A stretch of 64,000 bases of DNA, taken from Trichobilharzia szidati (Eukaryota; Platyhelminthes; Trematoda; Strigeidida; Schistosomatidae). Each line of letters opens with the position of its first letter. The stretch's first letter is position 1. Location: the NCBI GenBank assembly GCA_944472155.2, contig OX235273.1, positions 9,087,204-9,151,203 of the forward strand, given 5' to 3'. The notes beneath the pieces were generated by a model. The model ran no database searches and was not told the DNA's origin. It saw only the letters and a list, made by a program, of their open reading frames with translations. Shown here one piece after another: positions 1-10,524 of the stretch. The position numbers and the translations under genes were made by a program.

Positions 1-233
1 TTTCTTGTGTGTCTTTGGAAGGCAATACTGCACAAACCACTGTTGTTCTTGCTTTATTCAAAAAAGCTAACATTGGAGAATCTTTTCCTAGCATCTATCA
101 GAAAGGCCCCCAGATGTCTGGATGGACAGGTGTTGAATCATTCGTATAACACGTGTTTGTAGTTGATTCGATAAACAAAGCTTCTGTCATCAATCTCACC
201 CTCCACCCTTTGTCACATCAGATTTTAAAACTG
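1..233. other. Edge sequence, unassigned
   Basis: No gene is seen. It lies directly downstream, in the minus sense, of the Penelope-like fragment at 234-795, so it is probably the 3' untranslated part of that element. This is inferred from position only. Confidence 0.3.
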
Positions 234-795
234 TTATCCTATCCCATCCCTTCGTATTGTCTGGTTGTGTGCAATTGCATGTAGTGCCATAGCTGAACCA
301 TTCTCTAGATTTCTTATCTTATTCGGGTCAACTAATCTAAACTTTGCTAGGTTTTTATGTTCAGCTAGTCTGACTGCACCCGTTCTACTACTTTGACCTA
401 TGTATTTGACCTGACAATCATTCCAGCAGGGTATCAGATAAGCTAAATTCTTTTGTTTGATTGGCTCCACACTATCCCTTAACTGACAAAGGTTGCTTCT
501 AAGTAAGTTTGTGGGTTTAAATGCCAGCCACTCTTATTCCTGCCTTGTTAAGAATTCTCCTTATGGTTTCCGAGGTTTCCTCCTTGTATGGAAGTACCAC
601 TGATGATTTGGATTCCTTATTGTCGGTGCTGTCATTATCCTGTGCATGTTTGACATGCATGTCATCATTAATATTTTTATTATTATCACTATCACCACTA
701 TTATTATTTATTTTAGTTTTACATTTTCCTACATACCTCCTGAATAATTTATCAGGATAATTATTAAGTTTCAAAGCTTCTCTTAAATGCCTCAC
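234..795 (-). mobile_element. Penelope-like element fragment: thumb/linker plus GIY-YIG domain
   Basis: Read on the minus strand from 795, the first part begins with MRHLREALKLNNYPDKLFRR and carries VVLPYKEETSETIRRILNKA, the motif that joins the reverse transcriptase thumb to the endonuclease in PLEs. A single-base frameshift near 515 (after VAGI) moves the frame. The second part (470 to 234) carries a GIY-YIG core: AYLIPCWNDCQVKYIGQSSR, then a conserved EH and a late LHAIAHNQTI segment. Such elements encode RT plus GIY-YIG and copy themselves at a nicked target. The palm domain is missing, so the copy is 5' truncated and dead. Confidence 0.85.
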
Positions 796-1095
796 TTCCT
801 ATCTTAGATTTTGTTTGGTAATACTTAGTTTTTGTGATCTTTTACTTAGTAATTTAACCAAATTTTGTTCGAAACGTCATTTAGTAAATAATACTGTTTG
901 TGTGATATATCTAATAAACAAACTAATATGGAATAACTTACTACTACAGTGCCCAAGTCTTACACACACATTAATATGGCTTGGTCGTACTTTATATATG
1001 ACTCTGAATGAAATCTCTTCTGATGCTGAGTGACGAAAAGAAACAATGGGCTCCAGAATTTAACTGTTGACTGTTTTGCATCCTCATTTTGACAG

Positions 1096-1200
1096 TCATG
1101 CTGATAAGTATTCACCGGTATGTTTAGACAATATCCTACTAGTATGGCCTATGTACTCTACTCCACAGTGTGTGGGATATTGTTTTTGACATTTTAGTGA
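1096..1200 (-). mobile_element. Penelope-like GIY-YIG remnant
   Basis: The last codons of a minus-strand open frame read THCGVEYIGHTSRILSKHTG, the YIG half of a GIY-YIG nuclease, ending at a stop at 1096. Sequence upstream in that frame (to 1482) is not recognisable. This is a short decayed fragment of a different PLE lineage from the copy at 234-795. Confidence 0.65.
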
Positions 1201-1511
1201 GGAAGAACATGTATAGATAAGGTGAAATAGAATCACCAGGATTCTTAGATTTATTTTCAATAGTTGTTTTGTAAGGATTAGATTTGTGATCACCGAAAAT
1301 ACCCATTGAGTCATAAAGAAAATAAATTCAGCGAAGAAAATTTTCTTTATCGATGAAACCATCTTCACAGGCTGCCGTACAGTCGTTTTTATATTTACCA
1401 AAAGTGTATAGTAGTGGTCTGTTATTGAGTAATAAGGGGTGACATAATTGATATAATTACTCAGAAGTGGCTTTAGAAGCAAAAAAATGAAAGTTGTAAA
1501 TTACGTGGTAC

Positions 1512-2460
1512 GTGTTTGGCATGCGATTCGCCCCTGTAAAATGTAAGATGATGCTGCAGGATTGGACTTCACAGACCCCTGGATTAGAAATAGGAAGTGA
1601 AGTGGTAGAGCACGTTGACCGCTTCACTTACTTGGGAAGTACCATCAGCCCCAACGGGTTGATCTCCGACGAAATCTCAGCACGGATACAGAAGGCTAGT
1701 TTCGCATATGCCAGTTTACGCCGTCTCTGGCGTAGACGCGATATCCGGCTGGCTATCGACCAAAGGGCGTGTGTACTGCTCAACAGTCCGCTCCGTCCTC
1801 CTTTATGGCTGTGAGACCTGGCCATTGAGAGTGGAAGACATGAAGAGATTAGTTGTCTTCGATCATAGGTGTCTGCGTTCTGGCTCCCGCGTGAAGTGGT
1901 ATGATAAGGTGAGCAGTATTGAGGTTAGGCGTCGAGTGCTAGGTAAGGTGGGGGAATCAGTCGATGAGACTGTGAAATTACATCGACTGAGATGGTTAGG
2001 ACATGTGTTACGTATGCCTAGTCATCGCCTTCCTCGACGGGCAATGTTAGCTGACATAGAGTCAGGTTGGAAAAGAGCTAGTACGTGGCGGTCAAACGAA
2101 AACATGGCACCATTCAATGAAATCCACAACAGTTAGTCTAAGCAACGTAGGAAGGTGTAGACTCCCTGGTTGGGATCCTCGGGACGGTAAAATCCAATGG
2201 TTGGAAACAATTGGTGACATGGCTCAAAATCGTTCTCAATGACAGCGCAGATGCATCCACTCCTTGTTACTTATGATTTCCAATTGAACTGTTTTGTTCT
2301 CCGTTATTACAATTCCTTTGTCTCACACCTCTGTTTACTGTCTCTATTATGCATTTCTACTACTTCCTTCTCTTGCTTTGTGTGGTACATGGAGTGTGGC
2401 GACCTGAACTGCCGCACATATGTGCAAAGTTCTATGTCGAAAACCGACCGACCGACGTGG
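1512..2460 (+). mobile_element. Non-LTR retrotransposon family 1, 3' end
   Basis: This is the C-terminal part of an endonuclease/reverse-transcriptase polyprotein plus 3' UTR. Visible blocks are MFGMRFAPVKCKMMLQDW, HVDRFTYLGSTISPNG, SVLLYGCETWPLRVEDMKRL, VFDHRCLR and LHRLRWLGHVLRMPSHRLPR. The first half (from 1512) and second half (to 2136) are in different frames, joined by a frameshift near 1755-1800. The 3' UTR shares blocks with the copies ending at 19615, 36370 and 45563. I infer an RTE-like (SR2-type) schistosome element. It is 5' truncated and non-functional. Confidence 0.8.
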
Positions 2461-3244
2461 TACTGAAGGGCACAAAGTTAGAAATTTGATAAGGTTAAAA
2501 TCGCTATTGAGTGAGAATAAAGGAGGTATTTGAGTGTCAATATAATAAGTGTGAAGAGAGTGTGAAAATGTACAAAATGAAAATATAGGAGTGATAATAG
2601 TGAATTAATTATTTAGGCAAAAGCAAAGTAATAGTAAAATTGAAAATTTTAAAAAATTAAAATTTTTTACAGGAAACGATCAGTGAAGAAGTTAAGACTA
2701 AGGTAGAATAAGAGACTGGACAAACGTTTGCTGTTTACAGAGTTCGGGGTTGTATTGTCTAATTGCCAGCGCCTCCCCGTCATAAACAAATACTTAAACC
2801 TGACACCGTTTGTACCATTTGGCCTCACCTTTTAGATAGTCTTGAAAGACGACTCTGGTAGAGCTGTGTGGCTTGAGTTCACCAGGTACTCGAGAATTGA
2901 GCTAGTAATTGCCTTGCATTGTCCTTTAGCTAACCATGCCGGATACTGTTCAGAGATGCGTTTGAAGTGTGCGCTTTGTGAGGCCAATATGACAAGATAT
3001 TTTTGACGATTTAGCTGAAAGTTCTACACAAATTCATTAATTATTCACATTTTCTTGTCAATGTTGTATTTTTCTTTTTCTTGTATCTGCAGATGGATCA
3101 CTGAGACAGTTGAATACAGTTAATAAAGTACGTCAGTCTAATGCATACAGCACATATTCTTTCCTGTTTCTTTGCTTTTTGAGCGAAACATATAGGGCTT
3201 TAGGCTTTGACGCTTTTGTAGTCGTAGTATTGTTTTATTCTACG
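2461..3244. other. Intergenic or intronic sequence, one possible micro-exon
   Basis: No repeat family found elsewhere in the window is recognised here. A pyrimidine tract ending in CAG at 3092, followed 35 bases later by a GTACGT donor, is a possible small exon (3093-3127; GSLRQLNTVNK in one frame). It has no independent support. Confidence 0.3.
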
Positions 3245-3423
3245 GCGACGAGGAGACGGAGGGATTACTAACCTCCCGCCTATCCAACCTTGTCTTTTTT
3301 ATGAGCTTCCTATCAGTTAATAAATTGATCGAAGCTTTTAGGAGAGCACGTTGGCTGGGAAGTGAACCCCGGTCCTCCAGCGTAGTTGGTGACCATTCTA
3401 CCGTTGGACCACGGAAGCCTGTT
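3245..3423 (-). mobile_element. tRNA-headed SINE, family D
   Basis: On the minus strand the unit starts with a tRNA-like head: an A-box-like TGGTCCAACGG with GTAGAATGGT, as in glycine-type tRNAs, and a B-box-like GGTTCACTTCC. A body of about 100 bases follows, ending near the AAAACAAT stretch at 3230. A (TA)n tract abuts the head at 3425. It is the only copy of this family I found in the window. Confidence 0.55.
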
Positions 3424-3424
3424 G

Positions 3425-3448
3425 CATATATATATATATATATATATA
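3425..3448. repeat. (AT)n microsatellite
   Basis: An uninterrupted AT dinucleotide tract immediately beside the SINE D head. Confidence 0.9.
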
Positions 3449-3730
3449 AAGAAGGCACTAAGTTTATTATCTCTAACACTTAACCGTTAGCTACAAAATG
3501 TACTAGTATAAATTCTGTTGTGCGTCTAGTTTGAATAAATAATAATAATGAATCCTTAATCCATTGATATTAGTAGTTAGTAGTAGGCGTAAGACCTTCG
3601 TTCAGCTTATTTAGGAATTATCAGCTAGAAGTGCCTTCATCCTCTACCTTATTGAGTGTTACTGTTCTCAATGAGACTCATAGTGGGAAAACAAATGGAT
3701 TCAAATTCGTTATTATAATTATTCTGGCAT

Positions 3731-3905
3731 CAGGTTTGGTCTCGGATTGATACCAGCTAGATAACCACTTAAAATCAGAATGCGGTACTGGACAGCTATT
3801 TGCGACACTTCTACAGTAAGGTCACCCCATCCCACCGGGGTTCGAATCCAGGAACTTCAGGCTACGAGGTCAGCTCGTTGACTATTCACTTGCCCATGAA
3901 TATAA
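3731..3905 (-). mobile_element. SINE B fragment (tRNA head plus decayed hammerhead)
   Basis: Antisense copy of the commonest repeat of the window. It keeps the B-box (GGTTCGAATCC in antisense), the GTACTGGACAGCT block that spans the hammerhead cleavage side, and the tail with AACCACT. The ribozyme core is disrupted by a deletion. Confidence 0.65.
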
Positions 3906-3936
3906 TAATTCAATTGAATATTCCCATAATTTATTC

Positions 3937-5047
3937 AGAACAATAAAATAGTTAGAGTGAACAACTGTGGCTTTCAATAAATTCTTCTTCTTCAGGCTCT
4001 CTCTACAATTATAAATCCATTAATTTAGGCATACAACAGCCAGTAAAGGCAAATTAGAATCATATCAGAAAGTGTGTTGTGAAACAAGTATAACATGGGA
4101 TGGAACAATAGTCAATTAGTTTTTTAATATGCATGGTCAATGTGAACATGGGGCAAAATGAGATGAAGTAATTTAATTTAATGATGTGTGTATATATATA
4201 AATATAGTCAACAGAAAAATACAGGTTTCGAGAGTGAGTGTAATCAGTTAGTGTGTGAGACAATATGAAAATTAACCAACGAATAGGGCGGTCTAGACAT
4301 AAGTTCAAGGTTGAAAATAACGACAGTAAGAATGATTGTAAGATAATAACGATGATGTGGTGTAAACTTAAAAGTAATATTGGCGAATGACTGTCAAATA
4401 ATAATAATAATAATAATGAACATAATGAAGTGGAATGAACAGGATTTTGTAAATACGATAACAAGTTAGAAAAGCACTATTTAAACCTAAGGTAATAAAA
4501 TCATAAGAAAGGTCATGAAATCATAAAAGTCGAAAATGAGCGTTTGTCAATGAAACAGAGGAATAGAAGAAGAAGAAAAGAAAATTGTGATAGGAATTTA
4601 TAGTGTTGATGGAGGATTTGTCGGCTTTATTGTAGGCCAAGGTAAACACAGAGGTTGAACATGCTTCTTCTGTATACAAAGAGTCGGTCTTCTGGCATTA
4701 ATGGCAACCGCTTTCAGCTACTGACTGATAGAAGACGTAGGCGAGCTCCTCTGGATAGATTACTAGGAAGGTGGTAAATCACTGAGAATGCCTGGTCAAG
4801 TTTTATCGAGTGTCCAGCATCTACCAAGTAGGCTAAGACTGCACTATTTAGGCATTTGGTTACCCCTTTACTCAACCATACATACAGTTACATGTTCACG
4901 CGCGTGCATGGATAAAGCCATCTGAGTACGGCCAATGTAACTAGCTATTGTAGGCTTAAATTAATGGATTTATAATTGTAGAGAGAGCCTGAAGAAGAAT
5001 TTATTGAAAGCGACAATTGTTCACTCTAACTATTTTGTTGTTCTGAA
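3937..5047 (-). mobile_element. Penelope-like element with inverted terminal copies
   Basis: A minus-strand PLE 3' end with a decayed GIY-YIG domain at about 4780-4950 (a YIG-RTQ-ALS-H-REH pattern with stops). Bases 3940-4033 reappear inverted at 4950-5046, with CAATAAATTCTTCTTCTTCAG matching CTGAAGAAGAATTTATTG. The element is therefore bounded by about 95-bp inverted copies of its own 3' end. The 47.1-48.6 kb copy is the same family and shows the uninterrupted version of the coding part. Confidence 0.8.
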
Positions 5048-5532
5048 TATGATAATTATCAATTTTCAGTTATTGCTGCTAATTTTTAATTATCACACAA
5101 ATCTGTGTTAACTGTTGTTTTCCACATATTACTTTATTTAAAGGTGAACTATTCCTCGCTACGGTGTTCTGCTAATCCAGGTTAGTGTAATTCATTTATA
5201 TATCTATGCATAATAACCTATTGCAATGATACGATGTCAACCAGAAACTAGTGTGATTCACTTTAACAGTCTCTCAACCAACTAATAAACAGTGGTAATG
5301 TCTCTGACTGTAGCACTCGGTGACAAGATCCCAACCCAAATGGTGACATGGGTTCCCTTTTAATCCACCTTTGTGATAAGTGCTCGTAGACACGAAACCT
5401 AGGTGTACGGTTTCCTGTTAATCAGTTTAAGGTGTATCATGATGGCGAGTTACTTAGCTTAACGCATAGAATTCAGTTAACAGTTGCAACCATCAATCAT
5501 TAACACAGTATGAGTTTTATTTAATTGAATTT
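5048..5532. other. Unassigned sequence
   Basis: No open frame, tRNA-like box or repeat shared with the rest of the window was recognised. Confidence 0.4.
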
Positions 5533-5669
5533 TAGATTTTCCCGTGGATTGATTGATTGGACCGAAGTGCTCGGTCCCAGGTTGACATGTCTGTCGGCTT
5601 CTTGTGCAGATGCCTCGACGATGTCTAAGCATATAATTAGAATTTAATTGGTGTATGGTGACAAGTAGT

Positions 5670-5724
5670 GGAATCCAGAACAACGCGCATTTCGTCCTTC
5701 CTAGGACTCGTCATCTGGATGTGG
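5670..5724 (-). ncRNA. Hammerhead ribozyme relic, family A
   Basis: Minus-strand order is stem I CATCCAG, core ATGACGA, stem II closed by GTCC and GGAC, GAAA, palindromic TGCGC stem III, then TTC before TGGATTCC. The invariant C3 of the core is A and the cleavage side has lost a base, so I expect no activity. Confidence 0.7.
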
Positions 5725-5898
5725 ACGGAAAAATCTAAAATTCAATTAAATAATTAATATGACCCGTTGCATAAAAGGTGACCAGTTCCCGTAACCCAAG
5801 TGGTCTAGTGGATAACGCTTTGGCGTTTGAAACTATGGCGACTGGGTTCGAGCCTCAGGGGTGGGACCATCATCACTGACTCACTGGGGAATGCAGGT

Positions 5899-5953
5899 AC
5901 ATCTACTGGCTGACGAATCCCAAATAGGACGAGATACGCATCTTGATGGATTC
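5899..5953 (+). ncRNA. Hammerhead ribozyme relic, family A
   Basis: The core CTGACGA (5910-5916) is intact, but GAAA has become GAGA (5931-5934), and the base pair closing stem II is A/C. Stem I (ATCTACTGG against TTGATGGAT) is poorly paired. Predicted inactive. Confidence 0.7.
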
Positions 5954-6068
5954 CACTGCTATTCACTATCAACCAACTGACTTCAAATTACCTCATAAAA
6001 TTGATTAGGAAGACCATAAAGAAACTATTGTCATGGAGGACAGTCATTCTGGGATCATTCCATTTGAT

Positions 6069-6490
6069 CTGCGTCCTACTTTGGGACTCTTCGTCAGCAC
6101 ACAACCACCATCAGGGTTCGAACCCAGGACCCTCTGGTTACAAGGCGAGCTGGCTCGTAGACCATTAAGCCACTGGGACCCGATCCAATGGTCCATGAAT
6201 TCTAACTTCTGCCAATTCACGATATAGCGCGACCCCTAGCCATGTCTTCGGCGAGTATTTGTCCTCACACCCAACCTGCTGCACCTGCTGCACGACTTCC
6301 CACTGGAAACCCAGGTAACTACCTACCTGAATAGGGCCAGTGGTGGGCGCATACTGTTGAAGAGTCTCACACGAGTTGGACGAAACGGCTGTCCAGTACC
6401 CCCTGCTGGTTTTCCAATGGTTCTCTAACCAATGTCACCTCATGATGAAATCCTCTAACCAATCAACCGAATCCCTACAAACCAATACTC
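6069..6490. mobile_element. SINE B opposed pair
   Basis: An antisense piece (6069-6335: hammerhead side, tRNA-like head with GGGTTCGAACCC, 5' block ending near ACCTACCTGAATAGGGC) is followed directly by a sense 3' piece (6336-6490: hammerhead and tail ATGAAATCCTCTAACCAATC). The 3' ends face outward. Confidence 0.8.
6350..6400 (+). ncRNA. Hammerhead ribozyme, family B, near-intact
   Basis: Stem I TACTG/CAGTA, core TTGAAGA (6357-6363), stem II GTCTC..GTTGGAC, GAAA (6382-6385), stem III CGGCTG and a GTC cleavage triplet ending at 6393. The only core defect is C3 to U, which normally abolishes or strongly reduces cleavage. Confidence 0.65.
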
Positions 6491-7194
6491 TTGAATATCT
6501 TTTGATATAGTGTTGCTGTCGATATCAGTGTATGTTTCTCTGTTAGTTACTAATGGGTTATACATGAATCTATAAACGTATTCATTGTTTGCAAAGCACA
6601 GAATACCACATGTATTTTGTGTGTATGTGTGCGTGTGTGGGTGTGTGTATTCATCGGTATGTGCTAATGTTCGAAACAAATATTTGCATTATTCATTGTC
6701 ATAAATTTATTTTTGTTTACGGGTATTTTTAAGTTTCATTGTAACCTGGTGTGTTCCATTTGTTCTGTTCGGTTTGTTTTCGCTTTACTTCAACTTTGTT
6801 TGTGCATGTGTGTGTGAATGTGTGTTTCTGTGTGCGTGTCTGTTGAATACAACTCGAAATTAGCTTTTAAAATCAAAGTAGAGGAGGCAGAAAAACAAGA
6901 AGACGAAAGGTATCTAAAAAAAAGTAGAGAGAGAAGACATGAACTAATGTCATATTGGTTTTCTTAGCTAGAAAAGCAAAACTGCTTTTATTTCAAGGGT
7001 TTATTTATTTTTATTTGTGTGTGAAGGCTTGTAGATGACTCATTGTTGGGGTTAAATTCAAGTGAACAATGAATGGTGTAGTGATGATGTTTTGTATATT
7101 CTTTTTGGCTTGTTCATACTTATTTTTCTTCAAAAAGCGTTTCAGTTGGTCATGAGAGATAAGATGGGAACACGTTGAACTAACAAGAAGACAT
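6491..7194. other. Unassigned sequence with GT-rich tracts
   Basis: Contains GT-rich stretches (about 6618-6650 and 6800-6840). A highly charged open stretch around 6866-6957 (with KVEEAEKQEDER) could be a coiled-coil exon, but splice signals are weak. No repeat was recognised. Confidence 0.3.
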
Positions 7195-8845
7195 TTGCTT
7201 CTTTCTCCAAAAATATCGTACCTGATGCATGGAAAGACATTAAAATTGTCCCTGTCCCTAAACCTGGAAACAGCAAGAACGTAAAGTTCAGACCCATTGC
7301 CATCACTTCCCCGTTTCTAAAGCTTATGGAAAAACTAATACTTCTTCAATTTGAACCCTCCCTTAAAAGCTTTGAAGACCCCAAACAATTCGCCTATAGA
7401 CAGGGTAGGAGCACTTTAGACGCTGCAGCTGTCTTACACAACAACATCGTCTCATCATTAGATAAAAGTGCCAAATACGTCCGCTGCACGTTTCTAGACT
7501 TCACTTCTGCTTTCGACTCTGTTCCTAGATGTCTCCTGCTAAATAAGCTCTCGTTGACAAAAACCGAGTCCTGGGTCACTAACTGGCTGCATTCCTACTT
7601 CTCTAACAGAATGCAGTACACCGTATACAAAGGTAAATCATCCTCTGCTGTACTCACTGAAGCCGGAGTCCCCCAAGGTGCTGTACTCTCCCCACTTCTC
7701 TTTTCTTTCTTTCTACATGACTTACCATCTTCAAATGACATTAATTTTGTCAAATATGCTGACGATCTGACTGTATCTTTGCCTGTCAAATGTCAAAGCG
7801 ACTGCTCTTAACTAAATGGCTTTCTTTCAGAAATCAGCCAGTGGTCCAAGGAAAATGGTCTTACTTTAAACCCCTCTTAATGCCAAACAGTCAATTTCAA
7901 CTGGTTGGCTCTCACGAGGTATACAACATAGACGGCACTGAATTAGGAACCAAATCGGAAATAAAATACCTAGGCGTCATTCTATCTACTGATCTCATAT
8001 CTTGGCGATTTCTAAGAAAATATTCCGTCTTACCTTCTACATCAAGAAGTTAAAACATTCTGGTGTAACCCAACCCTTACTCCTACAATTCGTTAACTCT
8101 CGAATTCTGCCTATTATTCTTTATAGTTCCCCCTTAGTTTTTCCTGGGCTACTGAAGAAAGACTATAACATATTACGCAGGATGTTAAAGGTTGTCAGGA
8201 GGGTAAACAACGTGCCACTTAGCCAGCTTGTTAATATTCTGGTTGACAGGCACATGGACTCATGTGAAAAATGGGCCAAATCCATTTTATCTAACTCACA
8301 CCACCCTCTTCACTCACAACTCTCCCTTTGCACCTCATCAGGCAAAACCAGAAGCCAATATAGAAAACTATATGCTCGCACCAGCAAGTACAAAAACTCA
8401 ACCATACCCTTTTTAGCTCGTGTTCTGTGCGATAAAGAAAGCATTAGGCGTGACACCTATAATTCATTAAATAGTCAGTAGAACAACTGGATCTCGTCTT
8501 TCCAACTCATATCATTTATGGCCACAACATTTTCTTTCTTTCTTTTCCTTTTCTCTCTCTCTCTCTTTGTGTTATGTGCTGCTTTGTCTCTTTCTCTCGT
8601 TTACGCCAGTAAATATGACAGCACCTACTTTTCTAACACCTTCAAACACTGTTTCAGCTTTACCTTTGCTACCGACATGCCAATGTATTGTTGTAATAAT
8701 GAACTGTGGTTTCCTCAATCTATATAGAATTCTATTTATTGATAATGTGCTAACTGGATGCAATACTGTAGTAAAAATGCTGAGAATTCCATTCTGTATC
8801 ACAAGTACTGTTTTGGAATAAAGCAAATTATTATTATTATTTTAA
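7195..8845 (+). mobile_element. CR1-like non-LTR retrotransposon, 5' truncated (SR1-type)
   Basis: Reverse transcriptase blocks occur in order: VKFRPIAITSPFLKLMEKL, FAYRQGRSTLDA, FLDFTSAFDSVPR (motif A), GVPQGAVLSPLLFSFFLHDL (motif B) and FVKYADDLTVSL (motif C, YADD). These are followed by a C-terminal region ending at 8481 (SIRRDTYNSLNSQ). Two in-frame stops (near 7810 and 7885) and frame changes near 7880 and 8010 kill it. The 3' UTR ends in AATAAAGCAAATTATTATT, the simple-repeat 3' end typical of CR1 elements. The endonuclease and the start of RT are missing. Confidence 0.85.
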
Positions 8846-8854
8846 TATCTCTAC

Positions 8855-9095
8855 TTGGGGCACGATTTATCTCTAATGTTGGAGGATTTTATCATGAGCT
8901 GACATTGGTTAGAGAACCATTGGAAAACCAACTAGAAGTACTTCTAGACAGCTGTTTCGTCCTGTTTCGGGACTTGTCATTTGAATGTAGCTGTATCTGC
9001 GCTGACTAATGATGTTCCCACTGGGACTCGAATAGAGTAGCTGTGTCACTTCAACAGCCTAAAACATTATCTACTAGGCAACTGGGCCATGAGAG
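8855..9095 (-). mobile_element. Mosaic of SINE B tail and SINE A head
   Basis: The left part (8861-8965) is the antisense SINE B tail and hammerhead side (TTAGAGAACCATTGG, GACAGCTGTTTCGTCC). The right part (about 9003-9080) is the antisense SINE A tRNA-like head (ATTATCTACTAGGCAACTGG). The two families are joined inside one copy. Confidence 0.6.
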
Positions 9096-9344
9096 CCACT
9101 TCTCACAGCTCAGCAGGTTTGATAATTGTCATAAAATGAAACTAAGTCAAGTCGTGAACAATTCTAACTAATACCAAGTCATGGGTCCTTTAAAAAGATT
9201 TCGTATATTGTTGACTATGACTCTTAAAATAAGACATCTAAAGAATTGACTGTAGCTTCCGTTAAAGAAAAGACAGTGGCGGGTGACGTGTATCCTATCA
9301 AATCAGATGTGTTCATATCTATCGAGAAGCCATAGAAACAAACA

Positions 9345-9620
9345 GATCAACAGGGTCAGGTCACCAAGTCAGGTAAGAGGACATTTACTCGCCGATGAAA
9401 TTAGCTGACGGCTGAGCTACGTATATCACGAATTAGCGGAAGTTGGTATTCATCGAGTATCAGTGGTTGGAGGAATAATCCACGAGCTCTTCTTGTAACC
9501 GGAAGGTGGCATGTTCGAACCCTAGTGGACTCGTACTGAAGAAGCGTCCAAAACTACGACGAGGACAGTTGTTCAGCAATCAATGGTTCTCCAGTAGTCA
9601 ATCAACACTCATAATTTCAA
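9345..9620 (+). mobile_element. SINE B, sense, decayed
   Basis: Carries the 5' block (ACTCGCCGATG), the tRNA-like head (CTTGTAACCGGAAGG, then GTTCGAACCC) and a hammerhead region with a damaged core and GAGG in place of GAAA. Confidence 0.65.
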
Positions 9621-9649
9621 ACGCCGAAGAGATATCCACATATTTGGCT

Positions 9650-10195
9650 ACGGGTTGGTATCAGTTAGAGAACCGTTGCAAACCAGCAGGGAGAAATGGA
9701 CAGCCAGCTGTTTTATCTTAGTTTGGGAATCATCGACAATATGCCCCGACTGCCAGGGTTCGAAACCAGGAACTTCCGATTACAAGGCGAGCTCACACGC
9801 CATTCAGCCACTGGGAGCCGATTCAATGGCCAGCCCATGAGTTCTCACTTTTACCAATTCGTGACCATTGAGGTCCAACCAGTCAAGTGTGAGGATGGAT
9901 TTCCCACCGATGACATTGGTTGGTTGTCGCGCTAAATCACGAATTGGTAGAAGTTAGAATTCATGGACTAGCAATTGAATCGGTTCCCAGTGGCTGAATG
10001 ATATACGAGCTTGCCCTGTAACTGGAAGGTCCTGGGTTCGAACCCTGGTAGCGGGTGCGTACTGCCGATGATGAAACAGCTGGCTGTTCAGGTTTCCTTG
10101 CTGGTTTTCAGTGGTTCTCTAAATGATATCAATCCGTGATCAACTCGTAAGAACAGATCTAATCCTTACACAAACCAGCTATTGAAAAGTAATTA
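9650..10195. mobile_element. SINE B-prime opposed pair
   Basis: A minus piece (9650-9885) runs into a plus copy (9886-10195). Both belong to a subfamily in which the ribozyme site reads CCGATGATG..GATGAAACAGC. The core U4 is replaced and stem II is lost, so this subfamily is catalytically dead. The tRNA-like heads with GGTTCGAACCC remain clear. Confidence 0.75.
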
Positions 10196-10212
10196 TGTGT
10201 CTAATCATTAGC

Positions 10213-10495
10213 TGACATCAGTTAGAGAACCATTGTAAAACCATGCACTGGGTACTAGACAGCTGTTCGGGACCCTCCAGCAATGCTCGACTAACTCCTA
10301 TTTACAAGGTGAGCTTGTAGACCATCCTATCATTTGGACACTATCCAGCCGCCCATAAATTCCAACTTCTGACAATTCGCGATATATGTAGCTCAACCAA
10401 CAGTCAATATCGTCGGCGAATGATTGCTCTTTCACCTTACTTGGTCGACCTCACTAGTCACAACTTTTCACTAAAACTTTAGGTAACTTCTTGCA
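10213..10495 (-). mobile_element. SINE B, antisense, decayed
   Basis: Tail (GTTAGAGAACCATTG), decayed hammerhead side and 5' blocks (ATCGTCGGCGAATG, GTCACAACTTTTCACT) in antisense order. It is the fourth SINE B copy in about 1.15 kb. Confidence 0.65.
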
Positions 10496-10524
10496 TACAA
10501 CCAGTCGGTTGCGATTTATTATTT

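Larger units (their letters stand above)
5533..5985. mobile_element. SINE A (SM-alpha-like), opposed pair
   Basis: The left part (5533-5724) is antisense: tail, then hammerhead. The right part (5795-5985) is sense. It has a tRNA-like head with A-box TGGTCTAGTGG and B-box GGTTCGAGCCT, then the hammerhead region and a short tail. The two parts point away from each other, 3' ends outward, with about 70 AT-rich bases between. SM-alpha repeats of schistosomes have this head-plus-ribozyme layout. The match to that family is from memory. Confidence 0.8.

Noticed and set aside
521..760. 79-codon plus-strand open frame overlapping the PLE
   Set aside because: It is the opposite-strand shadow of the PLE linker at 517-795 and has no motif of its own.
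3937..5047. DNA transposon with terminal inverted repeats
   Set aside because: The arms are PLE 3' UTR and the inside encodes a GIY-YIG remnant. No transposase is seen.
9506..9935. Several plus-strand open frames of 60-80 codons
   Set aside because: They lie across SINE B copies. The same residues (such as GFEPRTLWLQGEL-like runs) recur in every copy, so they are translations of a tRNA-like repeat, not genes.
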